DNA of 64,000 bases from Marinobacter santoriniensis NKSG1 (GCF_000347775.1 NZ_APAT01000015.1:806001-870000); one strand, 5' to 3'; counted from the first letter of the stretch, positions 25,902 to 35,700 are shown. A program made the numbers and translations. The notes: generated from the letters alone by a model not told the origin.

Positions 25902-26795
25902 ATGTTCCAACCTCTTCTTGAGGCCGGTTTACGGCAAACCATGAGCCGACTGGTCCGTCCGATGCTGAGTCCTCGGGTACCGGTCAAGCTTCAGCGTCGC
26001 CTGATCCGACAGGCCTACCGAAGCTCGACTCCACCCCGCGGCTGCCAATTCGAACACGGCATCCTGGCAGACGTTCCGGTCCTCCGGACCCGAACGGCGA
26101 ATCCCGGAACGGGCGTCGTTCTTTACCTCCACGGTGGCGCATTCATGATCGGCTCGCCGGATACTCACCGTGGTCTCACAGGCCACCTCGCGCAGGCCTG
26201 CGGGTGTGAAGTGGTGACGCCGGATTACCGACTCGCGCCGGAACATCCGTTTCCAGCCGCACTTGAAGATGCCCACGATACCTATCTGGCCCTGATTGCC
26301 GAGGGCGTTCCGCCGGCACAGATCGCGCTGGCCGGGGACTCCGCCGGTGCCGGACTGTGCGTGGCGCTCGCGATGCACCTGAGAGATCGGGGAGAGCCGC
26401 TTCCAGGCTCGCTGACCCTGTTTTCACCCTGGACCGATCTTACCCAGACACAACTCTATTCACCGGAGCGGGAACCCGTCATCCAGTCGGGCTGGACTGA
26501 AAAGGCGGCGCGCCTCTATGCCGGCTCTGAAGCCCTTGATCACCCACTGATCTCGATCGTGTACGGCGATTTCAAAGGCTTACCGCCGATGCTGATTCAG
26601 GTGGGCAGCGAGGAAATATTGCTCAATGATGCGGTGCGTCTGAAGGATGTGGCCGAGCGGGATGGCGAGCCGGTTCGCCTGGAAATCTACAACAGTCTCT
26701 GGCACGTTTTCCAGGTGCATGCCGGTCAGCTGGACCGGGCCACCGACGCCATCCGGACCGCAGGTGAGCACATCAGATCACATCTGAAAGGCTGA
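25902..26795 (+). CDS. Alpha/beta hydrolase-3 esterase (HSL family)
   Basis: The 297-residue protein has the hormone-sensitive-lipase signatures LYLHGGAFMIGSP near residue 73 and GDSAGAGLC near 146, giving the oxyanion hole and nucleophile. A C-terminal acidic residue and His follow (QVGSEEILL, SLWHVFQ). Such enzymes hydrolyse short- to medium-chain acyl esters. Its 3' end overlaps the convergent GIY-YIG gene by 23 bp. Confidence 0.88.
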   Translation: MFQPLLEAGLRQTMSRLVRPMLSPRVPVKLQRRLIRQAYRSSTPPRGCQFEHGILADVPVLRTRTANPGTGVVLYLHGGAFMIGSPDTHRGLTGHLAQACGCEVVTPDYRLAPEHPFPAALEDAHDTYLALIAEGVPPAQIALAGDSAGAGLCVALAMHLRDRGEPLPGSLTLFSPWTDLTQTQLYSPEREPVIQSGWTEKAARLYAGSEALDHPLISIVYGDFKGLPPMLIQVGSEEILLNDAVRLKDVAERDGEPVRLEIYNSLWHVFQVHAGQLDRATDAIRTAGEHIRSHLKG

Positions 26796-27069
26796 CCTCG
26801 CCCCGGATCAACGCCTCTTTCCGGGCTCTTGGCCAGCGTTTGATGTGCCATTCGAGACGCGAGGCCAGCTGTCGGTCCCCGGCCGCTTCCGAGAATACCA
26901 GCTCCAGAGGACCTTTCCCCCGAAGGCTTCGGGCGCCTCTCGGAGCACCGGCGGCGTGTTCGGCAAACCGCCGTTGCACATCGGTGGAAATGCCGGTGTA
27001 AAGCGCACCGCTGGCGGTACGGACCATGTAAAGGAACCAGTCACCGCCCATGGGCCAGCTCCGCTTCAC
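26773..27069 (-). CDS. GIY-YIG domain protein (YhbQ/UPF0213-like)
   Basis: The protein has 98 residues from ATG 27069, or 92 from ATG 27051; both overlap the end of the upstream EamA gene. The GIY-YIG core is seen as FLYMVRTASGALYTGIS with RRFAEH following, and Glu in RLEWHIKRW. These small proteins resemble the catalytic module of UvrC and structure-specific nucleases; their cellular role is poorly defined. It is probably co-transcribed with the exporter gene. Confidence 0.85.
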   Translation of the reverse strand: MKRSWPMGGDWFLYMVRTASGALYTGISTDVQRRFAEHAAGAPRGARSLRGKGPLELVFSEAAGDRQLASRLEWHIKRWPRARKEALIRGEVSLSDVI

Positions 27070-27949
27070 GCACTTTCACCTTTCGTTGCTGCAGCCAGAG
27101 TCCGCCCATGATCAACGCCAGACCAATGTAGGTGGAAATCAGGATCACTTCACCAAGAATAAAATAAATGAACACCAGGGACAGGAAGGGGGAAATGAAA
27201 ATCAGATTGCTGACCCGGGAGGTGTTTTCGGCTTTTTTCATGGCGTAGGACCAGAGGACAAAGGCCACGCCCATTTCGAAAACCCCGACATAGACTGCGG
27301 CAAGGAGCGGCCCGCCAGACGCGATGCTGTATCCCGCGGTCAGACCACACACCACCGCAATCACCGGCAGGCCGAACAGGAAATTCAGGAATAGCCCTAC
27401 AACCGGGTCCCGATCGTCCCGGGTCGCAATGATCCAGTAGGACGCCCAGATCACAGTACTTCCGAGAGCAAGACCTACGCCGATCGGATCCGAGAATGAC
27501 AGCGAGGTGATATTGCCGCGAGTGGCAATCACAACAACACCGGCATAACAGACCAGTCCGGCAACGACATCAATCCGGCGCAACCGCTGCCCGAGAAAGG
27601 GAACCGACAGGTAGGCCAGCACAAGCGCCCAGGTGTAGTTGAGCGGTTGGGCCTCCTGAGCCGGCAAGCGGTCAAACGCGCCAAACAGGACAAAGTAATA
27701 CAGGCACGGATTGATCAACCCCATCCCGATCGACTGCAGGTATTGCCGGCGGGACAGAGAGAAAACCAGCTTCCAACGCCCCTGTACTTTCAGGATAAGC
27801 GCCATCACGACGACCGACGCTGCACAGGCAATCAACAGCATCTGGACCGGCGCCAGATCCTGAAGCGCCAGTTTGAATGCCGTTGCAACCGTCGACCACA
27901 GCAGCACCGTTGCAAGACCGAACAGCATCGCCTGTTTCTGGTTTGCCAT
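27041..27949 (-). CDS. EamA/DMT-family transporter
   Basis: The protein has 302 residues from ATG 27949 with GGAG nine bases upstream; a TTG at 27958 is less likely. Ten hydrophobic segments form two EamA repeats, about residues 8-140 and 150-290. Members export amino acids, nucleosides or other small metabolites; no substrate can be assigned. It overlaps the GIY-YIG gene downstream. Confidence 0.85.
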   Translation of the reverse strand: MANQKQAMLFGLATVLLWSTVATAFKLALQDLAPVQMLLIACAASVVVMALILKVQGRWKLVFSLSRRQYLQSIGMGLINPCLYYFVLFGAFDRLPAQEAQPLNYTWALVLAYLSVPFLGQRLRRIDVVAGLVCYAGVVVIATRGNITSLSFSDPIGVGLALGSTVIWASYWIIATRDDRDPVVGLFLNFLFGLPVIAVVCGLTAGYSIASGGPLLAAVYVGVFEMGVAFVLWSYAMKKAENTSRVSNLIFISPFLSLVFIYFILGEVILISTYIGLALIMGGLWLQQRKVKVREAELAHGR

Positions 27950-28044
27950 GAAGATCAACTCCGTCGCAGCGGGAAGCTCTCCGCCGAATATGTTAGCTTA
28001 GGGCTGGTTCACCATCTCAGTAACCAGGGTCTGGAGAGAAGGAC

Positions 28045-29145
28045 ATGCATACCCACCGCCTCTGGCTGCCGCTCCTGGCGAGCCTTGTTATTGCCCTGGC
28101 CGGCTGTTCCGATTCCGAAACCGGCAAGACGCGAGACTCATCAGAGGCCTCATCCGACGATTTTCCGGTAACCTGGCGTTTCGCCCTCGAAGAAATCGAG
28201 GGCAGTGTACAACACGCCTACGCCCGGGAGCTAAAATCCAGAATCGAAGCGAATTCCGACGGCCGGATCGTCGTCGATGTATTCCCCTACGGCTCCCTCG
28301 GCACCTCCTCACAACTGACCGAGCTGGTCCGTAACGGATCGGTCAACATGGCGTTCGCCTCACCCGGCCACCTTTCGGACCTCGTCCCTGAAACCGGGGT
28401 ATTCCTGCTCCACTTTCTGGTTCCGGACGATGACGACGTCGCCAGACGCCTGTTTACCGACCCGTCCCTCACGGAGCTCTTTGCACCGGCTTACCAGGAG
28501 CGCAACCTCACCCTGCTGGGTTTCGTGCCGGAGGGCTGGATGGCGTGGACCGCCAACAAGCCGTTGCGAACGCCGGACGATTTCCAGGGCCTGCGATTCC
28601 GGACCATGACCTCCAACATGTCAGCAGAAGCGTTCCGGGCCTATGGCGCAGCCCCCGTCAAAACACCCTACTCCAAGGTCTTCAGCGAGCTGCAGTTGCG
28701 GCAGTTGGACGGCCAGACCAACCCGGTTTTTGCCATTGAGGAAATGAATTTCCACGAAGTGCAAAACACGATGACCCGGGCGAGAGCGACTCAGTTCGTT
28801 TCATCCGTGGTGGCCAATCCGGGCTGGTATCAGGGCCTGCCGGCGCGGCAGAAAGAATGGCTGGAGCAGTCCATTCGCGAACTCGGCAAGGATGCCTGGA
28901 ACCTTCAGAAGGACCTGAACCAGACGCGACTGGAAGCGATCACTACTGACGGAGATATCCGCGTCGTGACTCTCACTGACGAGGAACGGAATACCTTCCG
29001 GGAGGCCAGTCAGCCCACCTACCAGTATTACCTTGAGCAGAACGGTACTCGAGGGGAGCAGATTCTCTCAACCATCCAGGGGATGGTGGCCACTTTCGCC
29101 AAAACCCCTAAATCAGGCGGGACTGGCAACACTGACGGGAACTGA
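28045..29145 (+). CDS. TRAP transporter DctP-type solute-binding lipoprotein, orphan
   Basis: This 366-residue protein has a signal ending in ALAGC (Cys21), so it is a lipoprotein rather than a free periplasmic protein. The rest is a DctP-family binding domain: VFPYGSLGTSSQLTELVRNGSVNMAFASPG, and the ligand-binding Arg stretch GLRFRTMTSNMSAEAFRAYGAAPVKTPYSKVFSEL. Organic acids are the usual ligands. No DctQ or DctM membrane subunits lie nearby. Its last 33 bp overlap the convergent MscS gene. Confidence 0.85.
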   Translation: MHTHRLWLPLLASLVIALAGCSDSETGKTRDSSEASSDDFPVTWRFALEEIEGSVQHAYARELKSRIEANSDGRIVVDVFPYGSLGTSSQLTELVRNGSVNMAFASPGHLSDLVPETGVFLLHFLVPDDDDVARRLFTDPSLTELFAPAYQERNLTLLGFVPEGWMAWTANKPLRTPDDFQGLRFRTMTSNMSAEAFRAYGAAPVKTPYSKVFSELQLRQLDGQTNPVFAIEEMNFHEVQNTMTRARATQFVSSVVANPGWYQGLPARQKEWLEQSIRELGKDAWNLQKDLNQTRLEAITTDGDIRVVTLTDEERNTFREASQPTYQYYLEQNGTRGEQILSTIQGMVATFAKTPKSGGTGNTDGN

Positions 29146-29928
29146 TGCCGGGCAGACGCCGTGCTCCGACAGTATATCCATTCCCCTCGCCGTCAGATCG
29201 CTGACAAACCGGAACTGGTCCCGCGGCTCCAGTGGATAGGCCTTGAGCCGATAGGTCAAACCCCACGGGTGCTGGGCGACGACCACCGAAATGGGTTTCA
29301 TGGTCTTGGTGTAGGGCGAGGTGAACGCGACATCCCTTAACAGGCTCATGACCCTGCGAACATCGTGGCCCGGTGTCAGGTGAAACTCCGCCACACACAT
29401 CAGGTTGTCGGTGCCGTCGTTGCCGTTCGCGATCAAGGCATTCCAGAGTGTCGAGTGGGGTATGAGCACCACCGTGTCGTCCGGGCTGACGATCTCTGCT
29501 GCCCGGGTTCCGATGGAACGGACCTCACCGTACTTGCCGTTCACCTCGATCCAGTCTCCTGGCCGATACGGCATCTCGTAGAGGGTGACGATGCCGGCGA
29601 TCAGGCTGTTGGCGTAATCCTTGAACGCAAACCCCAATGCCAGGCCCAGGGTGCCGAAAATGGCGACCATGTTCTCGAACGACGGCTCAATCAGGATCGG
29701 AACCACAACGACAATGGTCACGACAATGATCACCAGCCTGAGCAGGGGCACCGACGCCAACAGATAAAGCCGGGTCTTGCCGCCCAACCGGGCGGCCACG
29801 CCCGGTACCAGCTTCTGGATCAGGAAGATCAGCATCGCCGCAGCGGCAATGACAATGGCCGCCTCCATCACAGCCTGGGATGTGACGGTCGAGAACAGGC
29901 CTTTCAGACCACCGAGTGTTTCTTCCAT
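29113..29928 (-). CDS. Small mechanosensitive channel, MscS family
   Basis: The 271-residue protein has three membrane segments at about 18-37, 53-72 and 75-105. The third carries the Gly/Ala-rich pore helix (IFGTLGLALGFAFKDYANSLIAG). The beta domain follows with YRPGDWIEVNGKYGEV and the signature IPHSTLWNALIAN. The channel releases solutes on hypo-osmotic shock. It is transcribed 10 bp after an unknown 417-residue protein, which suggests co-regulation or a physical partner. Confidence 0.9.
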   Translation of the reverse strand: MEETLGGLKGLFSTVTSQAVMEAAIVIAAAAMLIFLIQKLVPGVAARLGGKTRLYLLASVPLLRLVIIVVTIVVVVPILIEPSFENMVAIFGTLGLALGFAFKDYANSLIAGIVTLYEMPYRPGDWIEVNGKYGEVRSIGTRAAEIVSPDDTVVLIPHSTLWNALIANGNDGTDNLMCVAEFHLTPGHDVRRVMSLLRDVAFTSPYTKTMKPISVVVAQHPWGLTYRLKAYPLEPRDQFRFVSDLTARGMDILSEHGVCPASVPVSVASPA

Positions 29929-29937
29929 GTTACCCCC

Positions 29938-31191
29938 CTAAAACTCATCCACCGGATAGCCCCAGCTCAGCAGGTGGCGCCGAACCGTCGGGTATCCCAA
30001 GGGGGTCACCCGCCAATGCCGGGAAGCATCGCCCCTTTCGATAATGTCGGCCCTGACGAGACGCGACAGGGCCAGCTGCAAAGGCGCCCCCCTCACATCC
30101 GATACCATTGCCAGGCGCTCCTCATCCAGACCGTCGTGCAGCAGCAGCGCATGGAGAATAAAGCCGATGGCCCGATCGTAGGTCTGGAGCATCGTCGGAA
30201 GACTGAGCTGATCCATGTGCACCACCCAGCACTCCCGATACCTACCTGCCTCATCCGTTGTCTGTTCCTCCGCTTCGGCACTTTCTTCCGGACGTGCCCG
30301 AAGGGCGTGCTGCCAGATCGCCAGCGCCACGCCAGGATTCCCCCTCGAAGCAATCGCCAGATCGCGGAGAAACCCGGCGTGTTTACGTCGGGAGCCATCG
30401 TCGGGGTCATCAATGGGAAGGACATACAAACCGTCATCGGCCATGCGCGCCACCAATGGTCGACGGTCCTGCAGTATCGAGAGATTGCCAAACCAACGCC
30501 CCAGGCGCTCAGCATCCAGCGGGGCTGGCGTCAAAGGACCCAGGTGCGCATCGGGCAGATATCTGGACCAGAATTGCCAGCACCAGCTGGAACAGCCAAT
30601 GATACCCGGCCCCGTCTCACCGGCCGCCACACGGCGCAGCAACTCCGGAATCAGCGCGAGCCCCGCGGGATGCCGGAGCCAGAAATCGCCGAGTTCGGGT
30701 ATGACCCACGCGCTGGCGAGATCCTGCTTATCCCACCACTGCCGAGCCTGTGCTTCGGTCATGCACAGATCCTCGGGCGGAGCGACCAACCGCCACGGGT
30801 CCGTTGCCCCGTCCGGCCCTAACGTGGGTAATCGGACCAGCGATTCACGCAACCCGGAGAAAGGCGGCGCAACGATCAGGGCAACATCGCGGCTGAACGC
30901 GCCGGAGGTTCTGAGGGTCTCAAGCGACGCAACAAGCGTTCGCGCCTGGGCGAAATAATCCGGATAGGGCGCGATGCGCTCCCGCTGTCGTTCAGACAGA
31001 ACAGGCAGGTCGTCCAGGCTCTGAAAAGGCTCTTCTTCCGGTGCGATTCCCTGTCGGAGCTGCGCCATCAGATGCCGTACCGCCCCCTTGACCGTGCGCC
31101 GGACGGAGGTCTCAGGAATCCGCCAACTCTCCATCGTGATGAGCTGGCCGAGTGGCGAGCCCTCGCTGTCTGCCCCGTTTTCGTCCTTCAA
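29938..31191 (-). CDS. Unknown protein, degenerate ATPase-like with C-terminal winged helix
   Basis: I do not recognise this 417-residue protein. Near residue 107 VALIVAPPFSGLRESLVRL is placed like a Walker A loop (strand, glycine turn, helix), but the Lys-Thr/Ser is replaced by Arg-Glu-Ser. The middle resembles the helical parts of AAA/STAND-type proteins (for example GIIGCSSWCWQFW). The last 80 residues look like a winged helix (RGAPLQLALSRLVRADIIERGD). It has no membrane segment or signal peptide. It precedes mscS by 10 bp and may regulate or anchor the channel; that is inference from context only. Confidence 0.6.
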   Translation of the reverse strand: MKDENGADSEGSPLGQLITMESWRIPETSVRRTVKGAVRHLMAQLRQGIAPEEEPFQSLDDLPVLSERQRERIAPYPDYFAQARTLVASLETLRTSGAFSRDVALIVAPPFSGLRESLVRLPTLGPDGATDPWRLVAPPEDLCMTEAQARQWWDKQDLASAWVIPELGDFWLRHPAGLALIPELLRRVAAGETGPGIIGCSSWCWQFWSRYLPDAHLGPLTPAPLDAERLGRWFGNLSILQDRRPLVARMADDGLYVLPIDDPDDGSRRKHAGFLRDLAIASRGNPGVALAIWQHALRARPEESAEAEEQTTDEAGRYRECWVVHMDQLSLPTMLQTYDRAIGFILHALLLHDGLDEERLAMVSDVRGAPLQLALSRLVRADIIERGDASRHWRVTPLGYPTVRRHLLSWGYPVDEF

Positions 31192-31218
31192 ACAGAAGAC
31201 TCCTGAAATGCCATGTTG

Positions 31219-32055
31219 TTATTCCGGAACCAGCCAGTCCAGCTCGTGTCGAATCCCCAGCCCTTCGGCTCCTGAAACCTCGTCGAGCATCCCGGCAAGC
31301 CTGTCGTCGAATCCCCACGGCGGATTGACAATCAACATGCCGGAACCGGTCATGCCTCGTTCCGGAGGATGGTTAAGATGTATTTCGCTCATGAGAATTT
31401 TCCGGACCGGTCCAGCTCTGAGCGCTTCTTTCAACTGCTTTTCCAGGCCAGACGTCAGAACCGGATACCAGATAAGATAGACCCCATGGCGACATTTTTG
31501 CCACGCCCTCTGCAGGGTTTCGGCAACGGCACTGTAGTCAGATTTGATCTCATAGGACGGATCAATCAGGACCAGCAGTCTGGGCTGTTTCGGAGGCAGT
31601 TGGCCAAGCAGGCCTTTCAGACCGTCTTCCCGCAACACCCGAACCTTGCGACCGGCCCAGTTGGCGAGCTGCTCACTCTCAGACGGGTGTAACTCAAACG
31701 CGGTCAACGCATCATCGGCGCGGAGGAACTGGCGGAACCACTGCGGCGAGCCGGGATAGGTGGCCAGGCGGTCATCGCCGGCGTTGAGATGACCAAGCAG
31801 GTCCAGCACCGGCTGCCAGTCGGGTGATCTGAGGTGTTCACGCCGTTGCCAAAGCCTCTGTACACCCCCATCGGCCTCGCCGGTTTTCCTCGCACGTTCC
31901 CCGCCAAGGTCATACACCGCACTGCCCGCATGAGTGTCGAAACACGCGATGGCGGAGGCCTTGGCCTGCATCATCGATAACGCCAACGTCAGCGCCGCAT
32001 GCTTCTGGACATCGGCAAAATTGCCCGCGTGAAATGCGTGAAGATAGCTGAGCAT
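31219..32055 (-). CDS. rlmJ: 23S rRNA (adenine2030-N6)-methyltransferase
   Basis: The protein has 278 residues from ATG 32055 (MLSYLHAFHAGNFADVQKH, the conserved RlmJ start); the frame runs on to 32121 without similarity. The SAM-binding segment FDTHAGSAVYDL and the catalytic motif DPSYE near residue 170 (DPPYE in E. coli) are present. It methylates A2030 of 23S rRNA. The Pro-to-Ser change in the catalytic motif is mild and within the known variation of N6-adenine methyltransferases. Confidence 0.9.
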   Translation of the reverse strand: MLSYLHAFHAGNFADVQKHAALTLALSMMQAKASAIACFDTHAGSAVYDLGGERARKTGEADGGVQRLWQRREHLRSPDWQPVLDLLGHLNAGDDRLATYPGSPQWFRQFLRADDALTAFELHPSESEQLANWAGRKVRVLREDGLKGLLGQLPPKQPRLLVLIDPSYEIKSDYSAVAETLQRAWQKCRHGVYLIWYPVLTSGLEKQLKEALRAGPVRKILMSEIHLNHPPERGMTGSGMLIVNPPWGFDDRLAGMLDEVSGAEGLGIRHELDWLVPE

Positions 32056-32196
32056 GAAGAAAGCCCCTGAAAACTGACATTTAGCCCCAGTGGACCTGCA
32101 CAGGCAAGTCCGATCCTCCAATCCAACCGTAAACGGCGTTTATCTCTGAGAGTTCAGGCTGTTATGCTTTTGCCAAATCCATCAGGAGGATACCCA

Positions 32197-33510
32197 TTGC
32201 CACCTAGCAAGCAGGACACCATCGACCAGCTCTATGGCCTGATCGCCAACGAGGAGGACGCCCGTGTCTGCAAAGACATCCCGGAGGAAGCCTGCAGGGA
32301 AGTCCCCCGCAATTTTTTCCTGATTCTGGCCAGTAACGTCCTGACCAAGCTCGGTGATCTCCTGATCAGCCCGAAAACCGTACTCGCCTGGCTGATGAGC
32401 GCCGTCGGTGCGCCGGCGATGGTGGCATGGCTGGTTCCTATCCGGGAATCCGGTTCCATGGTGCCACAAATGGTGATCGCAGCCTGGGTTCGCAAGAAGG
32501 CCATACGCAAGTGGTTCTGGACGCTGGGCAGCTTTGGCCAGGCTGCCAGCGTTGTTGGCATGGCAGCCAGCGTCTGGTTTCTCGATGGGTATGCCGCCGG
32601 CGGCGGCCTCATTGCCGCGCTGGTGGTGTTCTCGCTGGCCCGGGGCTTCTGCTCGGTATCCATGAAGGACGTCCAGGGCAAATGTATCCCGAAAACCCGT
32701 CGGGGGCGGCTGTCCGGGCTGGCCACCACCGTCGGCGGCACAGCGACGGTGGTAATGACCGCATTGCTGTTCTGGGATCGTGGAGAGCCCTCCCTAACCT
32801 TCTACGCAACGCTACTGCTCCTGGCAGCGGTACTCTGGGTCATCGCCGGATTCCTGTTCGCCAATGTCGAAGAGTACGCCGGAGAAACCGGCGGCGGTGG
32901 CAACGCCATGACCGAAGCCATCCGGAGCCTGTCCCTGCTCCGGGACGATGCCCCGTTCCGGCACTTCGTCATCACCCGGGCCCTGCTCCTGTGCTCCGCC
33001 CTGGCATCGCCTTACTTCGTGGTACTGGCGCAGCGGGAATCGGACATCGGCTGGATGCTGGGCGTGTTTCTGCTGGCCAGCAGCCTCGCCAGCTCCCTGA
33101 GCGCGAGCTTCTGGGGCTGGGCCGCAGATACTTCCAGCCGAAGAGTGATGATCCGGGGCGCCGCCATGGCGAGCGCGGTCTGTCTAGGAGTCGGGTTTAC
33201 CGCCCTGATTGCTGGGCCGGACATGGGCAGCGTCTGGTTCTACCCGATCGCCTTTTTTGCGCTCAGCATTGCCCATGCGGGCGTTCGCCTCGGCCGAAAG
33301 ACCTATCTGATAGATATGGCCGGGGGCAACAAGCGCACGGATTACACGGCCGTCAGCAACACCGTCATCGGCATTTTGCTGCTGGTAACGGGCGGGATCA
33401 CTGCCTGGATTTCCACGCTGTCCGAGGTTGCCGTCATACTCGTGCTCGGCTTTATGGGCCTGGCTGGGCTTCTCAGCGCCTTCAGGTTAAAAGAAGTCAC
33501 TGACATGTGA
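32197..33510 (+). CDS. MFS transporter
   Basis: The start is taken as TTG 32197 (437 residues), because a full AGGAGG lies at 32184-32189 with 7-nt spacing. An in-frame ATG at 32164 has no ribosome site and would place AGGAGG inside the gene. About 12 hydrophobic segments are visible, with an MFS-type loop between halves. The N-terminal 50 residues are soluble and acidic. The substrate is unknown. It is divergent from rlmJ and convergent with a small membrane protein. Confidence 0.8.
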   Translation: MPPSKQDTIDQLYGLIANEEDARVCKDIPEEACREVPRNFFLILASNVLTKLGDLLISPKTVLAWLMSAVGAPAMVAWLVPIRESGSMVPQMVIAAWVRKKAIRKWFWTLGSFGQAASVVGMAASVWFLDGYAAGGGLIAALVVFSLARGFCSVSMKDVQGKCIPKTRRGRLSGLATTVGGTATVVMTALLFWDRGEPSLTFYATLLLLAAVLWVIAGFLFANVEEYAGETGGGGNAMTEAIRSLSLLRDDAPFRHFVITRALLLCSALASPYFVVLAQRESDIGWMLGVFLLASSLASSLSASFWGWAADTSSRRVMIRGAAMASAVCLGVGFTALIAGPDMGSVWFYPIAFFALSIAHAGVRLGRKTYLIDMAGGNKRTDYTAVSNTVIGILLLVTGGITAWISTLSEVAVILVLGFMGLAGLLSAFRLKEVTDM

Positions 33511-33542
33511 CTTGAACGGCGAACAAACCATTTCTGTCAGAA

Positions 33543-33905
33543 TCAGACTACTTTCCCTTCGTTAAGGGCCAGAGCTCCCTTCACCACGCGGTAGATAATC
33601 CAGATCGAAATGCCCAGCAGAATAAACCAGCCTATGATGATGCCGGTCGTGATAACGCCGATGACAGTCCACAGAAGACCAATCCAGAAGGTTCGGATCT
33701 GCCACTGGAAATGACGCTCGATCCAGGTATTGCGAACGTCGTCCAGCTTGACGTAGTTGATGATGACACCGACGAGACCGGTAATGCCGCCAACAAAAAA
33801 GGACAGGGCCTGCAGTATATAAACCAGCACAGCAATGTTGCGGGCCGGGTCCGACCTGCGCCGGACCGGATCGGAGTCTGCGGGAATGTACTCTGAATCG
33901 GACAT
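33543..33905 (-). CDS. Small membrane protein, DUF4870-like
   Basis: This 120-residue protein has three hydrophobic segments (about 24-50, 72-90 and 91-108) after a charged N-terminus, and a central HFQWQIRTFW. The pattern resembles DUF4870/Tic20-like small membrane proteins. Function is unknown. It is followed on the same strand (upstream in transcription) by the chemoreceptor gene, 62 bp away. Confidence 0.65.
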   Translation of the reverse strand: MSDSEYIPADSDPVRRRSDPARNIAVLVYILQALSFFVGGITGLVGVIINYVKLDDVRNTWIERHFQWQIRTFWIGLLWTVIGVITTGIIIGWFILLGISIWIIYRVVKGALALNEGKVV

Positions 33906-33967
33906 GGGCTGCTTCCTGGCTGAATTACGCTTTCAGTCTAACATACCCCTACCCGCGGACCGGAACG

Positions 33968-35608
33968 TCAGTGATGCTCCGGCCGGTACCCCAGGCGGAA
34001 TCCGCCCCAGTGCTTGCCGTTCACATAGATTGGCACAGACAGGTCATGCATGATCTCACCGGTGTCCCGCCGGTAGGTCTGGAGCAGCATGTTTTCCGTG
34101 TGACTGCCACAGCGGATGCCGGTCCGATCATTGAACAACCGCTTGCTTCGGCTCTTGACCAGATCCACCTCCGGTTTGCCGGTGGGCGGGTGAGCGAAAT
34201 CCCGGTTATGGGTCGGCACATAGCCGTCCGGCGCGCAGGCGATCGCAAAAACCAGAGCCTCATGGGCGTCCTTCACGGGTTCCTGTATGGCCGGAAGCGC
34301 CTGGTCCGTGAACTGGTCAAACCGGCTGGCATACTTGGTCGGATGCGTATTGGGAATCGCATCGCGGGTTTTGTCGAACAGTGCACTTTCGGTCAGGCGG
34401 CCATCAGCGATGGCGTGTTCGAACAACTCGCCAATCCGGCGGGCGCCGTCCCGGGCCTGATCGTAGAAGAACCGGTGGTAACTGGCCTCACTGTTCAGGG
34501 CAAAGGCCGCGTTGGCCTTCTCCGCCAATTCCATCAAGGTGGCGGCCTGTTCCGCCAGCGACGCGACACTGGCATCACTCTCGGAAATCTGGTCGCGAAC
34601 CGTCTCAATGGCCGAAAAGACCTGTTCCAGGCTCTGCTCATTGCTCTGGTCAATCTCGGCTATTCTCTGGACCTGTTGCTGGACCCGGTCCGACTGGTCC
34701 CGGATCTGATCCAGACGTTCGCCCACACTCTCCACCGATGACAGCCCTTCATCGATGCTTTTGGCAAGATCTTCGATGCGGGAAACGATGAGCGTGGTAT
34801 CGGAGCGAATTTCCTCCAGCGTTTCGGCGACCTCACTGGTTGCCTGGGCGGTTCGCCCGGCAAGTTGTCGAACTTCATCGGCAACTACCGCAAAACCCCG
34901 GCCCTGCTCTCCGGCCCGGGCAGCCTCAATGGCGGCGTTCAGTGCCAACAGATTGGTCTGCTCGGCAATGCCCTGAATGGTGGTGGTCACACCCTGAATC
35001 TTGTTGGATTTCTCATTCAGCTCCTGAATGAGCCGCAGGTTCTCACCCGACTGCTGATGAACCTGGCGGACACTCTCAATAGCGCTGACCAGAGCCTCCC
35101 GCCCTTCGCTGCTGGTCACACTCGCCTGGTGCGCCATGGTGGCGGCATCCGTGGCCTGGCTCGAGGATTCCCGGACCGTTTCCGTAATATGTCCGGCATG
35201 ACTCGCCATCTGTGCGGTTTCTTCCACCTGTCGGTCCAGTCGCAGTTTCACCTGATCAGCTGCAAAGGAGACCTGGGCCGCCGAGATCGCGTTGCGGTCA
35301 GCACTATCAGACAGGGTTTCGACCAACGCCCGGCCAGAGGCCGCATCCGAGAGAAGTCCGGCGCATTTCAGCCGCAGCGGGTGATCATCCGGAAGGGAGC
35401 CATCGTTGAGACCGTCGATGCCCCGCTCGGCAGGCTCCAGCACCCGGACCACCAGGTACACACTGGCGACCACCAATCCCAGGATCACGCCAACCATCAG
35501 TGAAATGGGGTCCAGTCCTAACACAGGCGCCACGAACACCCCCGCCACTGCCAACACACTGGCAACCACCAGTCCCCAGACTGCCGTTGAGCGATCAAGT
35601 AAACCCAT
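33968..35608 (-). CDS. Methyl-accepting chemoreceptor with C-terminal sensory domain
   Basis: The 546-residue protein has two membrane segments near the N-terminus (about 10-30 and 37-56) with almost no periplasmic loop. The cytoplasmic signalling coiled coil has the hairpin tip [19 protein letters not shown] at 216-234. After about residue 415 comes a globular domain with [35 protein letters not shown] and HWGGFRLGY. This motif set is common in receptors with PAS/Cache-like sensors, here after the signalling domain. It is expected to sense an intracellular cue. A palindrome at 35682-35700 lies in its upstream region. Confidence 0.85.
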   Translation of the reverse strand: MGLLDRSTAVWGLVVASVLAVAGVFVAPVLGLDPISLMVGVILGLVVASVYLVVRVLEPAERGIDGLNDGSLPDDHPLRLKCAGLLSDAASGRALVETLSDSADRNAISAAQVSFAADQVKLRLDRQVEETAQMASHAGHITETVRESSSQATDAATMAHQASVTSSEGREALVSAIESVRQVHQQSGENLRLIQELNEKSNKIQGVTTTIQGIAEQTNLLALNAAIEAARAGEQGRGFAVVADEVRQLAGRTAQATSEVAETLEEIRSDTTLIVSRIEDLAKSIDEGLSSVESVGERLDQIRDQSDRVQQQVQRIAEIDQSNEQSLEQVFSAIETVRDQISESDASVASLAEQAATLMELAEKANAAFALNSEASYHRFFYDQARDGARRIGELFEHAIADGRLTESALFDKTRDAIPNTHPTKYASRFDQFTDQALPAIQEPVKDAHEALVFAIACAPDGYVPTHNRDFAHPPTGKPEVDLVKSRSKRLFNDRTGIRCGSHTENMLLQTYRRDTGEIMHDLSVPIYVNGKHWGGFRLGYRPEHH

Positions 35609-35681
35609 AACAACCTCATAGTTATTGTTCTGTCTGCTTTCATCTTGTTATTGAAGGCCATCAAGGAGAGTAATAAATTGA

Positions 35682-35700
35682 TATGAGTTAATAACTCATA
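35682..35700. promoter_or_regulatory. Perfect palindrome upstream of the chemoreceptor
   Basis: TATGAGTTAATAACTCATA has 9-bp arms around a single A. It lies 74-92 bp upstream of the chemoreceptor ATG, in AT-rich DNA. It looks like an operator for a dimeric regulator, but I do not recognise the site. Confidence 0.45.
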
